Shown one piece after another: positions 25,373 through 34,800 of a stretch of 55,311 nt of DNA. The notes beneath the pieces were generated by a model. That model was given only the letters and a program-made list of their open reading frames with translations, was not told the DNA's origin and searched no databases. Position 1 is the first letter of the stretch. Each line of letters opens with the position of its first letter. The translations under genes and the position numbers were made by a program. Location: positions 1 to 55,311 of the forward strand of contig JAKADO010000009.1 in the NCBI GenBank assembly GCA_021820485.1, in the 5' to 3' direction. This DNA is from Bacillota bacterium (GTDB lineage Bacteria > Bacillota > Sulfobacillia > Sulfobacillales > Sulfobacillaceae).

Positions 25373-26665
25373 CTACTGGATGGCGTTGACCAGCGTGGTG
25401 TCGAGCGTCTGCGACACGGTAATCACCTTGGAATTGGCCTGATACCCCTGCTGAGCAATAATCATATTGACGAACTCGTTGGCCAGGCTCACGTTGGAAC
25501 CTTCCAGTTCACCCGCCGCAATGCTGCCCAATTGGCCGGTGGACGCCGTTCCCACCTGAGGATTGCCCGAGTTGGGCGACTGCTGCCAGAGCGTATTGCC
25601 AATGTTCAGGAGCCCCCCGGGGTTGGTGAAGTTAGCCAGCGCCACCTGCCCCAGCACCTGCGTCTTGCCGTTGGAAAAACTACCGGTAATGGTGCCGTCG
25701 GAACCGATGGTGTAGTTTTCCAACGTGCCAGCCGGGTTTCCGTTGGCTGACGCCGTGATGCTGGTCGACATGGCATAGTCGGTCAGATTGGCAAAGGAGC
25801 TCGGATACACGGATATATTCAGAGGACCGGAGCCATCGTTGGGAGTAATGGCGATAGTTCCTAGTGCCGTCGTCGAGGTGGGACTGGGACTGGTCAACTG
25901 GCCGTTGGTCCACGTGAGCTGCCCTAGTGTTCCGGTAGTTGCTGTGGACGCCCCAGGCAACTGATAACTGTACCCGACAGTCCATGTCATCCCGCCCCCC
26001 GAAACCGCGGTAGGATGGGTAAATGTCATGGTCACAGGAATTTGATTGCCCTGCGAATCATAGACGGTGACCGGAATCGATGCCGACGTGTCCTGGCTGT
26101 TCAGGTTTCCCGACAGGGTGATTGGCGGATTGGTCGACGAACTATTGCTGCCTGTGGCCGTGGCTGGAAGTGTTTGATTGGGCGGAATGGTCAACGCCAC
26201 CATGTTATTCCCCGTCTGCGCCTTGTTGGCGACAGTGGTTGAGGACCACCCCAAGACCTTCTGGCCTTGCGGGGTCACCAAGTTGCCGTTGGCGTCCAGC
26301 GAGAAGTTGCCCGCTCGGGTATAGGCCAAGCCACCTTGCGAGGTTTGCACCACGAAGTAGCCATTGCCTTGAATGGCCAGGTTGGTGTTTATGCCCGTTG
26401 ATTGCAAAGTCCCCTCATTGGTGTTGATTTGCACCCCAGCTACGTTGACTGCGCCACCGGCCGCTTCCTGAACCGGGTTGATGCCGCCCAACGTGGCGGT
26501 GGGCGCAGAGGCACCGGAGAGTGTTTGCTGCAGCGCTTGGGCAAACGTCATTGAGCTTGCCTTATATCCCACTGTGTTGACGTTCGCAATGTTTTCCGAG
26601 ACCACACCCAATAAGGCTTGGTCCACGTTGAGCCCCGAAATGGCGGCATACATGCTACCCGACAT
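25373..26665 (-). CDS. flgE: FlgE, flagellar hook protein
   Basis: 430 residues. The N-terminal motif is SMYAAISGLNVDQALLGVVS then ENIANVNTVGYKASSMTF. The middle carries NLAIQGNGYFVVQT and the FlgE-type beta domains with VYDSQGNQIPVTMTF. The C-terminus ends EFVNMIIAQQGYQANSKVI. The protein forms the universal joint between rod and filament. AGGAGGTCAAACG precedes the ATG. It is the last gene of the mot/flg/fli operon here, and the genes that usually follow it (fliL onward) lie 9 kb or more away. Confidence 0.94.
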   Translation of the reverse strand: MSGSMYAAISGLNVDQALLGVVSENIANVNTVGYKASSMTFAQALQQTLSGASAPTATLGGINPVQEAAGGAVNVAGVQINTNEGTLQSTGINTNLAIQGNGYFVVQTSQGGLAYTRAGNFSLDANGNLVTPQGQKVLGWSSTTVANKAQTGNNMVALTIPPNQTLPATATGSNSSSTNPPITLSGNLNSQDTSASIPVTVYDSQGNQIPVTMTFTHPTAVSGGGMTWTVGYSYQLPGASTATTGTLGQLTWTNGQLTSPSPTSTTALGTIAITPNDGSGPLNISVYPSSFANLTDYAMSTSITASANGNPAGTLENYTIGSDGTITGSFSNGKTQVLGQVALANFTNPGGLLNIGNTLWQQSPNSGNPQVGTASTGQLGSIAAGELEGSNVSLANEFVNMIIAQQGYQANSKVITVSQTLDTTLVNAIQ

Positions 26666-26679
26666 CGTTTGACCTCCTG

Positions 26680-27123
26680 TTATTGGTCCATATTGTCGAT
26701 AAGACTCCAGTGGACTGGCGCCGGCTGTCCCCCGTCAGTCGGTCGGGGGGACGAAGCGCCCTCAGATGAGGTCCGGCCTACTAAGACCAGCGCGTCCACT
26801 TGCGATATCAATTGCATCGGTTGTCCCGTGTTCTTCGCCACGGTGGTGATGACCGTGTTGTTCTGCGGTGCGACGATGAAAATGCCTGGATCCATTACAA
26901 TCGCCGCTTGCTTGGCTCCCGCCGATCGCGCTTGCCCCATTGCCTGATGCAAGAGCGTCATGTCCTGCGGTGAGAGCGCAATGTTGCGTTCCCGCATGCG
27001 CTGTTCCGCATGACGGCTGAAGCTGACCTTGGCATCCACCAGCTCCCGGAATCCGGGCGCCGCCGAAGGCTGAGCCGCTTGCGTCGCAGGCGTCAGCGGA
27101 GCGACACTGCCAATCGGCTTCAT
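26680..27123 (-). CDS. Flagellar operon protein, TIGR02530-like
   Basis: 147 residues. The central segment VSFSRHAEQRMRERNIALSPQ then MTLLHQAMGQARSAGAK matches my recollection of the TIGR02530 flagellar operon family found between flgD and flgE in Firmicutes. Its role is not established in the family. It overlaps the flgD stop by four bases (ATGA), and flgE follows 14 bases later. The C-terminus is Pro/Ser-rich and variable. Confidence 0.72.
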   Translation of the reverse strand: MKPIGSVAPLTPATQAAQPSAAPGFRELVDAKVSFSRHAEQRMRERNIALSPQDMTLLHQAMGQARSAGAKQAAIVMDPGIFIVAPQNNTVITTVAKNTGQPMQLISQVDALVLVGRTSSEGASSPRPTDGGQPAPVHWSLIDNMDQ

Positions 27124-27575
27124 GACTGGCTGACCTGTTGAATCTCACTGGCTTGGATGGTGCCAATCCCCTGGACATCAAAGCTTAACCCGCTTGACGT
27201 TTGGGAGACCGCCGTCACCTGACCGCTTTGCCCCGCCTGAGTCGTCACCGTCTTGCCAATCAACTGGCTAGCCGAAATCAGATTGCCCGAATTGCCCTGC
27301 ACAGCTTGCAGGATTTGCTGCAAGGTGGAGGTTTGGCTTGTCACCGCCGACAGCTGTGAAAACTGCGCCAGTTCCGCCACGAACTGCGTATTGTCCATCG
27401 GCTGCAGCGGATTCTGGTACTTCAGCTCAGCCGAAAGCAACGTCAAAAACGCGGACTCCCCGAGTTGCGACGATAAACCCGTGGTGCTGGTTTGACTGGC
27501 CGACGTCCCGCTGGCAGCGTTTGTGGCGCTGCCCGTCGCATTGGCATTGCCCCCCAACAATGGATTGATGCTCAT
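27120..27575 (-). CDS. flgD: FlgD, hook capping / hook assembly protein
   Basis: 151 residues from the ATG at 27575, which has AAGGAGG six bases upstream. An in-frame ATG at 27650 lacks both ribosome site and conservation. The core is ESAFLTLLSAELKYQNPLQPMDNTQFVAELAQFSQLSAV, the FlgD hallmark. The protein caps the growing hook. It is short, with a reduced C-terminal beta domain, as in many Firmicutes. It is coupled to the following TIGR02530-like gene. Confidence 0.92.
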   Translation of the reverse strand: MSINPLLGGNANATGSATNAASGTSASQTSTTGLSSQLGESAFLTLLSAELKYQNPLQPMDNTQFVAELAQFSQLSAVTSQTSTLQQILQAVQGNSGNLISASQLIGKTVTTQAGQSGQVTAVSQTSSGLSFDVQGIGTIQASEIQQVSQS

Positions 27576-27597
27576 GTGGTGCCTCCTTTCTTCATCC

Positions 27598-28851
27598 TTA
27601 GGCGCGATAATCAATGCCGTCATTGGACCATCCCAGCCGCGACGCGTCACTGGCTAGCGCGGCCCCTGGGCTTGAACCATACATCCCGGATCCTCCCGCC
27701 CACCCTGATTGCGGCTGCGGCTGACCTCCGGACGCAGGATTATCTCCTCCTGTCCCCGCGAAGCCTCCTTGGGTCATCAGTGAGAACTCCAAGGTCGAGA
27801 CCCCTTCCGGCAAATGCACGGCGTGGTGGGGCAAAGCCGTCGGACTGGCATTAATCAGGCCCAGCACTGCCGCATTGACGGTCAGATCTGCCTTCAGATG
27901 CGTCCCTTGCTGGGTCAACTGCATCGTCATCGGCGGCGCTTGGGCCACAGGCGGACGGATGGTCCATGTTGACCGTTTCACACCGTCTTGCTGCTGGACA
28001 TGGGTCGCTTGGATTTTCCATCCCGGCTGCGGTTTCTGCGCTGGCAAATTGACGACCTTTTCGGGCGCTGCTCGACGCACGTGCGTCGCAGCGGCAGCTG
28101 CCGTTTTGACTGACGGCACCTGCGCCGCCGACCCATTGGCTGGCAAACTCGCAGGGCTCGTCGTGGACGGCGTCGCTCCTCGGGCCGCCGCTGCATGGCT
28201 CATGGCAGCCTTCCCTTGTGAAAGGGCCGGCTTCGCATGGGCAACCGGGGCGGGCTTCATCGCCGGCGTCAGCGGCTTTTTAGGCTCGAGCGGCGTGTTG
28301 GCCGGATGCGTGCCTGGTGACACCGGCCGTGTTGCCGGCTTTTCGATCTGCCCTGTTCCCGTGGGTTGGGCCGCGATCGGAGTGCGGGTGGCGGGCGGAG
28401 CCCCCTGTACGGACATCCTTGTCACACGCACCGCGGGTTTTTCTCCGGGACTGAAGACCGGCGTTTTTTCGCCGGGCTTGGCACTGTGCTTTGAAGGCGG
28501 CAGCGTCCCTTTGTGTACCACGGCGCCCTTTTGCAAGGACAACGGGGGTTTTTTGGGAACCCGCGCTCCTTCCAAGGCGACGGGAGGCGCGCTGGCTGCA
28601 GCGACTGCTGGCGGTGGGGATCCATGGCTTAGCCGGCCGTGATGGCTGACTTGCTTCCTGTGGGACTGTTCCTTTGTCGTGGACGGCACCGCATGCTTGG
28701 CTTCGTGCGGCTTCCCAGTCGGCTTGACGCCGACCGACTTCTTAAGCACGGAGCCAAATGAAGCGCTCTTGGCACTCTCACCTGTACCCGACGTCGAGGG
28801 AGCTTCCTTCAGCGCCACGTGGATCGGCATGGGAATCGGACTCATTGGCAT
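27598..28851 (-). CDS. fliK: FliK, hook-length control protein (candidate)
   Basis: About 417 residues, rich in Pro, Ala, Lys and Thr over the first 300, as expected for the extended ruler region of FliK. The C-terminal section (MTMQLTQQGTHLKADLTVNAAVLGLINASP) has the strand-helix pattern of the FliK substrate-switch domain but is divergent. Position between fliJ and flgD supports the name. The start at 28851 has GGAGG seven bases upstream, and an adjoining ATG lies at 28854. FliK exports itself during hook growth and triggers FlhB to change substrate class. Confidence 0.8.
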   Translation of the reverse strand: MPMSPIPMPIHVALKEAPSTSGTGESAKSASFGSVLKKSVGVKPTGKPHEAKHAVPSTTKEQSHRKQVSHHGRLSHGSPPPAVAAASAPPVALEGARVPKKPPLSLQKGAVVHKGTLPPSKHSAKPGEKTPVFSPGEKPAVRVTRMSVQGAPPATRTPIAAQPTGTGQIEKPATRPVSPGTHPANTPLEPKKPLTPAMKPAPVAHAKPALSQGKAAMSHAAAARGATPSTTSPASLPANGSAAQVPSVKTAAAAATHVRRAAPEKVVNLPAQKPQPGWKIQATHVQQQDGVKRSTWTIRPPVAQAPPMTMQLTQQGTHLKADLTVNAAVLGLINASPTALPHHAVHLPEGVSTLEFSLMTQGGFAGTGGDNPASGGQPQPQSGWAGGSGMYGSSPGAALASDASRLGWSNDGIDYRA

Positions 28852-28883
28852 CATATCACCTCCTTTCAATGGCGTAAGGCCTG

Positions 28884-29501
28884 CTATCCTCCGACCTGCA
28901 TACGGGAATGCTGGTGCCGGACGTACTGTTCCAACCATTTCCGGTCCTGAATATTGATGAGGGTGAACTGCACCGCGGTCTCCCAACTCTCCCGCCCTCG
29001 CACTTCACGAGACTTTGGCGCCACACGCACCACCTTGGCCACGATCTCCAGAATGCGGTGCTCCACCCGCACGCGCATCTTCAACTCGAGACCGTTCCAC
29101 AGCTTCACCGCACTGGGAAATCGGAGGCCTGTGGAGGACATGTCCAACGTCGTGGTCACCAACATTTCCGAGTCGGGCCGCACCAACCCATATTCCAACG
29201 GCAGAGCGACCTTGATGCGAAACGACTTCCGGAACTCGACGACGCGGGGAGCGCCCTCCATCTTCACTACAATGATGGGAATGGGATCCAGCACATCGGT
29301 CACTTTGCCAAACTGCTGAAAGAGCGTTTCGTCTTCGGACCACCGCAACGGAATCTTCTGACCCGGCAGTGGCGTGAGTTCCATTTCGGCATCGCGCAGG
29401 GCATCGATGTACACCTCATCCCGCATGGACCGAATCACGCGGCTGCGCACGGTGCGATTGGCAAATACAATTTGTATAGTTTGATTGGGCTCTAGTCCCA
29501 C
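28884..29501 (-). CDS. PilZ-domain protein, YcgR/YpfA type (c-di-GMP effector)
   Basis: 205 residues. The N-terminal half (1-88) is a YcgR-like beta domain. The PilZ domain starts at residue 91 with RKSFR, the RxxxR c-di-GMP motif, and D120-M-S-S-T-G is the (D/N)xSxxG motif, so both binding motifs are intact. In Bacillus and E. coli, YcgR-type proteins slow the motor by contacting MotA or the switch. It lies inside the fli operon, overlapping the end of fliJ by ten bases, so its dose follows the motor proteins. Confidence 0.9.
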   Translation of the reverse strand: MGLEPNQTIQIVFANRTVRSRVIRSMRDEVYIDALRDAEMELTPLPGQKIPLRWSEDETLFQQFGKVTDVLDPIPIIVVKMEGAPRVVEFRKSFRIKVALPLEYGLVRPDSEMLVTTTLDMSSTGLRFPSAVKLWNGLELKMRVRVEHRILEIVAKVVRVAPKSREVRGRESWETAVQFTLINIQDRKWLEQYVRHQHSRMQVGG

Positions 29502-29920
29502 AGCTCCCTCTCGGCCTCCTTCGCCACACGGCGGGCGATACCGCGTTGGGTGCGGTCGCGCTCCTGACGCCTTTGTGCGATCTGTTGACGGTCCCGCTCG
29601 CGCCGGACCAAGACCTCACGCAGGGCGTCTTTTCGCTGGGTTAATTGCAGTAACACATTGCGACACTCTGTTATTCGCGTTTCGACAAGAAAATCCTTTT
29701 CTACCAACATTTTCAGCTCTCGATCGGCCCGCTCCCCATATCGGAGTCGCATGGCGATATCCATCGGCCCCTCCAGCCCCGCGGCCTGGGCACTGGTTAG
29801 ATGCCCCCGCCAATACTCCCGCTCCCCTGCAAGCTCCCGCCGCTCCTTTTGCAATTCATTCAGCTGGCGCATCGTGTCGTCAATATCCCGATCAATCAAA
29901 TCCATCAAGGTTTGAATCAT
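29492..29920 (-). CDS. fliJ: FliJ, flagellar export coiled-coil protein
   Basis: 142 residues, almost wholly helical and rich in Arg, Glu and Gln with heptad pattern. FliJ is the central stalk of the FliH-FliI ATPase and helps recycle chaperones to the FlhA gate. The sequence is weakly conserved in the family, but the position right after fliI (ATGA overlap at its start), the size and the coiled-coil character all agree. The following PilZ gene overlaps it by ten bases. Confidence 0.87.
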   Translation of the reverse strand: MIQTLMDLIDRDIDDTMRQLNELQKERRELAGEREYWRGHLTSAQAAGLEGPMDIAMRLRYGERADRELKMLVEKDFLVETRITECRNVLLQLTQRKDALREVLVRRERDRQQIAQRRQERDRTQRGIARRVAKEAERELWD

Positions 29921-31239
29921 GCCGATTCCAACGCCGGTTCCCGCTCCAGCAACTCTCTCAGCGTCGTCAGCGTCTCGTCGGGCGTGTCAAACGCCTCCAC
30001 GGACTGCTGCAACCAGCGCGTCAGGTCCGGTTCAATGCGAAGGCAGGCATCGAGCATCGGATCGGCACCGGGATGATATGCACCCAACGCCACCAAGTCG
30101 GCATTCTTGTCCAACCGCGCCAGCACACGGCGCGCCTTGGAAGCCAGTTGTTGATGCGATGCACCTACCACCTCGGGCATGACCCGGCTCAAGCTCTTCA
30201 GGACATCGATGGCGGGGAAATGATCGCGTTCAGCCAAATGCCGCGACAAATAGAGATTGCCGTCCAAAATGCCGCGTACGGCGTCCCCAATCGGGTCGGT
30301 GGGATCATCGCTGTCCAACAGAACGGTAAAAAGTCCGGTAATGGTGCCGGGACCTACCCGACCGGCACGTTCCAGCACACGCGGCAACAGGTGGAACACG
30401 GATGGAGTGTAGCCGCGCACCGCAGCAATTTCCCCGCTTTCCAGCCCGACCTCGCTCTGCGCCATGGCCACTCGGGTCAGGGAATCTACAACCAGCATGA
30501 CATCCAACCCTTGCGCTCGGAAGGCTTCCGCGACCCGAAAGGTGGTATCCATGGCACGCAGCCGCAGAATGGCCGGGCTGTCCGAGGTGGCCGCCACGAT
30601 GACGGTCTTTGCCAGCGCCTCGGGGGCCAATTGGTGATAGAACTCGGAAATCTCGCGCCCGCGTTCTCCGATGAGTCCCACGACCGCAACATCCGCCGTT
30701 GTCCCTTCCAGCATTTGCTGCAAAAGAGTGGTTTTGCCAACCCCGGCGCCGGCGAATATCCCAACCCGCTGCCCCCGTCCCAGCGTCAGCAGCCCATCGA
30801 TGGCCCGGATGCCGGTCCATAATGGCGTGTCTATCGGCTTGCGATCCAAGGGCCGGATGGGTTCCGGGGTAATCTCGAAACGGCGCGACCAGACTGGCGG
30901 CTTGCCATCCATGGGTTCGCCCGTACCATCAACCACGCGCCCCAAGAGCCCGCGCCCCACCGGCACGCGCAGCCGACGCCCGGTGGATAGCACCATCATC
31001 CCTTGACGGATTCCCGTGAGATCGCCAAAGGGTGTGAGAAGGACGCGTCCGTGCGGCAGAAACCCCGACGCCTCCAGCGCCATAAGCCGACGGTCGCCGT
31101 CCATAAGCCACAAGATCTCGCCAATGGCGGCATCCGGGCCGCGGCTTACGACGGAAAGCCCCCGTACCGCCTCAATGCGCCCAAAGCGGCGGAACCGACG
31201 CTCAGCCGGGACCGCCCGAATGTCCTCCGCCGTAATCAT
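29917..31239 (-). CDS. fliI: FliI, flagellum-specific export ATPase
   Basis: 440 residues from the ATG at 31239. It resembles the F1 beta subunit: Walker A FAGAGVGKTTLL, the GERGREISEF segment, then SLTRVAMAQSEVGL and the LLPRVLERAGR region. It energises substrate entry with FliH and FliJ. The start overlaps the fliH stop (ATGA). An upstream in-frame ATG (31278) lies in fliH and would add an unconserved stretch. Confidence 0.96.
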   Translation of the reverse strand: MITAEDIRAVPAERRFRRFGRIEAVRGLSVVSRGPDAAIGEILWLMDGDRRLMALEASGFLPHGRVLLTPFGDLTGIRQGMMVLSTGRRLRVPVGRGLLGRVVDGTGEPMDGKPPVWSRRFEITPEPIRPLDRKPIDTPLWTGIRAIDGLLTLGRGQRVGIFAGAGVGKTTLLQQMLEGTTADVAVVGLIGERGREISEFYHQLAPEALAKTVIVAATSDSPAILRLRAMDTTFRVAEAFRAQGLDVMLVVDSLTRVAMAQSEVGLESGEIAAVRGYTPSVFHLLPRVLERAGRVGPGTITGLFTVLLDSDDPTDPIGDAVRGILDGNLYLSRHLAERDHFPAIDVLKSLSRVMPEVVGASHQQLASKARRVLARLDKNADLVALGAYHPGADPMLDACLRIEPDLTRWLQQSVEAFDTPDETLTTLRELLEREPALESA

Positions 31240-31919
31240 CCCATGACCTCCTCGAGGAGCGCCTTGAGCGAGAGCCACGGTCCGCCCAGAACGCCGCCAT
31301 TCTCCCCTTCGGCTCGCATGGTGCCCTGCGATAGGGTGTCATCGACCGCGAGGACAAGACCTGGCACTGCAGCGTCCAGAAGCTCCGTCAAAGCTTGCAG
31401 TCGGGGGCTCCAGGTAGGATCAAGGAACAGCGTCACCTTTTGGCTGTCAATGGTGGAGACCAATTCTTCAATGTAGGCCGCAATGACATCAAGCCGTTCC
31501 AGCCTAAGGCGCGAGTACACCGACAGGGACAAAGCCGCGGCCAGGGACAAGGTGCTTTCGTCATTGAGGCGGGCGAGATAGTCGCGCGTTTGGGACAGGA
31601 GAGCGAGCGGTTCCTCCAATTGCGCCCGTATGGAATCCCATAGACGGTGCGCCTCCGCCCGCCCCTGGTCTGCACCCGCTTGGTAACCGGCTTGGTAGCC
31701 CTCAGCGCGGGCGGCTTCACGAATGCGCACCGCGTCCTGCTCCGCCTGCTCCAAGATGGCCCGGGCCTCAGTTTTTGCCCGTTCCACCACCTCGCTGACC
31801 GCCTCGGTAATTTCCGGCTCGAAGTCGTCGGAGGTGTCCGGCAGAGTCGCGTCCACGGACACGCGCTGACGCCCTAACGCCTGTTGATTCGCTTTGACTA
31901 CCCTAGAGGATAAAATCAT
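31236..31919 (-). CDS. fliH: FliH, regulator of the export ATPase FliI
   Basis: 227 residues. The N-terminus carries variable coiled-coil sequence (ERAKTEARAILEQAEQDAVR) and then the Gly/Ala repeat AEGYQAGYQAGADQGRAEAH, the AxxxG/GxxxG helix motif characteristic of FliH. The C-terminal half is the FliI-binding domain. FliH dimers hold FliI and anchor it to FliN. The start lies 17 bases inside the end of fliG, so translation of the two is probably coupled. Confidence 0.92.
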   Translation of the reverse strand: MILSSRVVKANQQALGRQRVSVDATLPDTSDDFEPEITEAVSEVVERAKTEARAILEQAEQDAVRIREAARAEGYQAGYQAGADQGRAEAHRLWDSIRAQLEEPLALLSQTRDYLARLNDESTLSLAAALSLSVYSRLRLERLDVIAAYIEELVSTIDSQKVTLFLDPTWSPRLQALTELLDAAVPGLVLAVDDTLSQGTMRAEGENGGVLGGPWLSLKALLEEVMG

Positions 31920-32910
31920 CTTTCTCCCCCCGTGAAATGATGATTTCTCCCTGGTCCTCCAACTGACGGATAATGTTCACAATCTCGCGTTGAGCCTGCT
32001 CGACGTCGCGAATGCGGACCGGCCCCAACACCTCGATGTCTTCCTTCAGCAGTTCTGCCGCCTTCTGCGACAGGTTCTTCATGATCTTCGTGCTGATGTC
32101 AGGCTGAGACCCTTTCAAGGCCAATGCCAGCGTCTTGTTGTCGACCCGGCGCAACACCTTTTGAATGGCCCGATCCTCGAGCTGAACGATGTTCTCGAAC
32201 ACGAACATGCGATTGCGGATATTTTCGGCCAACTCCGGGTCCTGCTCTTCCAAGCGGGACATGATGAGGCGCTCCGCGGCGCGTTCGGTATTGTTGAGGA
32301 TCGGCACAATCACGTTCAGCCCGCCTCCACCGCCGCTCACATCATCAGCGGCCAGGTCCGCCAGCTTCTGTTCGATTAAGGTTTCCACCTCTTTGATCAC
32401 CTCGGGCGCCGCCCGGCCCATCAGGGCGATGCGGCGCGCCACGTCGGTCTGCAGTTCAGCCGGCAGCGCGGAGAGCACAGCGGCGGATTGCGCCGGTTCG
32501 GTGTGGGACAAAATCACAGCAATGGTTTGGGGATGCTCATCCTGCACCAGCGCGGTGATCTGTGGGGCATCAACCTTGCGGAGCACCTCAAAGGGCCGCT
32601 TCTGCAAAAAGTTGCGGAGCCGGTGCATAATCTCGGTGGCCCGTTGATCATCGAAAGCGCGCTCCAGCATTTCCTTGGCCAGGTCTGCACCGCCCTCGGC
32701 AATTTGCCGATCCGCCTGGCTGAGATGGTAAAACTCTCCCAAGACCTCGTCTTGGAAGGCTGGGTCGACGCGCTTCATTTTGGCGATCTCCACGGTAATC
32801 GCTTCGACGTCGGATCGCCGCATATATCGAACAATGCCGGCTGCTTGCTCTGCTCCCATGCTTAGCAACAGAACCGCGGCCTTTCGGGCTCCCTGCACCT
32901 TTTCCATCAT
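31903..32910 (-). CDS. fliG: FliG, flagellar motor switch protein
   Basis: 335 residues with the three FliG domains. The N-terminal FliF-binding part opens KAAVLLLSMGAEQAAGIVRY. The middle has DEHPQTIAVILSHTEPAQSA, the EHPQTIA motif that contacts FliM. The C-terminal stator-facing helix contains NRMFVFENIVQLEDRAIQKVLRRVD. The charged residues needed for torque are visible in that helix. Start one base after the fliF stop. Confidence 0.96.
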   Translation of the reverse strand: MMEKVQGARKAAVLLLSMGAEQAAGIVRYMRRSDVEAITVEIAKMKRVDPAFQDEVLGEFYHLSQADRQIAEGGADLAKEMLERAFDDQRATEIMHRLRNFLQKRPFEVLRKVDAPQITALVQDEHPQTIAVILSHTEPAQSAAVLSALPAELQTDVARRIALMGRAAPEVIKEVETLIEQKLADLAADDVSGGGGGLNVIVPILNNTERAAERLIMSRLEEQDPELAENIRNRMFVFENIVQLEDRAIQKVLRRVDNKTLALALKGSQPDISTKIMKNLSQKAAELLKEDIEVLGPVRIRDVEQAQREIVNIIRQLEDQGEIIISRGEKDDFIL

Positions 32911-32911
32911 G

Positions 32912-34486
32912 TTATGAGCTTTCCTCTTCCATCCACGCCTTCAGGAGACGCGCGGCCGTTTCCGGATCGTTGCGAGCCATGTCGTCGAGCCGTTGACGAG
33001 CTTGCTCCGAGATGCTCGGCTCCTTGCTGGCCCGCATTTCATTCAGCAAATCAGCGACAGACATTGGCTCTTGGAAGTCGATCGGCGCCCCGACCGCCGT
33101 GGGCAGCGTCATCGTCGACGGCTCCACGGCAGGGCGGTTCTTTAAGGTGCGGCGGATCATCAAAATCACGACGAGAAGCGCGACCACCGCTAAGGCGGCA
33201 GCGCCACCCCGACGGATGGTCTGGGCCTGTTGAGCCTTTTTCATGGCCGCCAACGCCTGATTGACAGCGGTATGGTTGAAGGGCATGCCCACGACCGTCA
33301 GTTGGTCCCCTGTCTTGAAGTTGATTCCCGCGGCATTCGCCACCAGACTCTTCAGCGACGCCGCTTCGGCCGCCGTCAGCTTCTTGTCCACCACAACCGC
33401 CACCGTCAGCCGCTGAATCTGGCCCGCCGGCACCGTTTGCGTCGTCTTGGTGGTATCCACCTTATAGTTGCTCACAGTGGTTTGGCTGTTGGACTTCGAC
33501 GTGCCCGTCCCGTTCGTGGTGGTGGTGACGGTTGCCGTATTCCCCTGCGTCCCCACCGGTGTAGAGGGTGGCGTCGTGCCGGAGCTGGTCTGGGTTTGCA
33601 CTTGCTGGCTTGACAGCACCGAGTGGCCGTATTGGGTCGATTGAATGGTGGAATGGTTGAAGTTCAGGATGGTGCTGACCTGCACCACCGCATTGCCAGG
33701 GCCCAACACTTGCGTCAGCATGTTTTCCACATTGTTGCGGATTTGGGCGGAAACCGCCGATTCTGCAGACAGTTCCGCACCTGACATGCCGGAAACGGCC
33801 GAGGCCTGCGAATTGTTCAGCACGCCGGCGGAGAGCACAGTGCCCGTTTGGTCGACCACAGACACCTGGCTTAAGGGCAGCCCTGACACGGAGTGAGCAA
33901 CCAGGTTTATGATGCCGCGCACCTGACCTGCGGTGAGCGAGCTGCCGGGGGCGAGGTCCACAAAGACTGACGCCGTTGCCTGCGAGGAGGTCTCGCCAAA
34001 CAAGCTGGGCGAGGGCTGATTAATCAGCACCCGGCTCGATCGGACGCCGTTGATGCTGTCAATGGTTGACTCCAGCGTGGCCTCCAAGTTGGCCAACTGG
34101 GTTAGCTGAATCTCTTGGCTGGTCTCGCCAAGAGTAAAGGTCAAGGACGAGGGCAATCCCACGTTCCCAGAAGGAATGTTCTGATCGGCCAACGTCACCC
34201 GCACTTGATTGACGTCCTGTTTGGGCACCAAAATGGTGGCGCCGCCGTTGGTCAATTGGTACGGAATCTTCATGGTGGTCAGCTGGTTGGTGATTTGTCC
34301 GGCTGTCCGCGCATTGAGATTGGTGTAGAGGGGCTGCCAGTTGGGGCTGGTGATAAACGCCCAGCCCCCAACCACTAAGGCTGCCGCCAGAACCAGAAGG
34401 CCTCCCAGTTGGAGCTTGCGCGTGGATGACTGACTGGTCCACCAGTCGCGAAACGATTTGACATATGATTGGACTCGGTCATTCAT
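32912..34486 (-). CDS. fliF: FliF, flagellar MS-ring protein
   Basis: 524 residues. A first membrane helix (residues 28-46, LGGLLVLAAALVVGGWAFI) precedes the ring-building YscJ-type domain (NLNARTAGQITNQLTTMKIPY). A large periplasmic-type Ser/Thr-rich region follows, then a second helix (AALAVVALLVVILMI). The C-terminal cytoplasmic end binds FliG. FliF forms the base of the rotor and houses the export gate. The gene lies 18 bases after fliE. Confidence 0.95.
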   Translation of the reverse strand: MNDRVQSYVKSFRDWWTSQSSTRKLQLGGLLVLAAALVVGGWAFITSPNWQPLYTNLNARTAGQITNQLTTMKIPYQLTNGGATILVPKQDVNQVRVTLADQNIPSGNVGLPSSLTFTLGETSQEIQLTQLANLEATLESTIDSINGVRSSRVLINQPSPSLFGETSSQATASVFVDLAPGSSLTAGQVRGIINLVAHSVSGLPLSQVSVVDQTGTVLSAGVLNNSQASAVSGMSGAELSAESAVSAQIRNNVENMLTQVLGPGNAVVQVSTILNFNHSTIQSTQYGHSVLSSQQVQTQTSSGTTPPSTPVGTQGNTATVTTTTNGTGTSKSNSQTTVSNYKVDTTKTTQTVPAGQIQRLTVAVVVDKKLTAAEAASLKSLVANAAGINFKTGDQLTVVGMPFNHTAVNQALAAMKKAQQAQTIRRGGAAALAVVALLVVILMIRRTLKNRPAVEPSTMTLPTAVGAPIDFQEPMSVADLLNEMRASKEPSISEQARQRLDDMARNDPETAARLLKAWMEEESS

Positions 34487-34504
34487 GGTGTCGTCCCCTT
34501 CGCC

Positions 34505-34798
34505 TTAACTCAACGGCATGTTCATGATGCTTTGGTACGCCGAGACAGCTTGATTCTGAATTGACGTCGCGATGTCCAGTTGCGACTGCGCGGTGGTCAT
34601 GGCCACCATCGCCTGCGTCACGCTCACATTGCCCACCATGGCTTGTTGAATCGTCTGGTTGGCGGTGTCCTGTCCTTGCTGCAGCCCTTGAATCGCCTGC
34701 CCCAGCATCGCGCCAAAACTGCTTGGAAGGCTGGATTGCTGCGTCTGGTTTCCTCCCAGCGTAACGGGAGGCAATAAGGTAATCGGTATCGTACTCAT
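34505..34798 (-). CDS. fliE: FliE, flagellar rod adaptor protein
   Basis: 97 residues. The body has the FliE pattern SSFGAMLGQAIQGLQQGQDTANQTIQQAMVG and then the closing helix QSQLDIATSIQNQAVSAYQSIMNMPL. FliE joins the MS ring to the rod. It begins two bases after flgC, in the usual flgB-flgC-fliE order. Confidence 0.94.
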   Translation of the reverse strand: MSTIPITLLPPVTLGGNQTQQSSLPSSFGAMLGQAIQGLQQGQDTANQTIQQAMVGNVSVTQAMVAMTTAQSQLDIATSIQNQAVSAYQSIMNMPLS

Positions 34799-34800
34799 GG

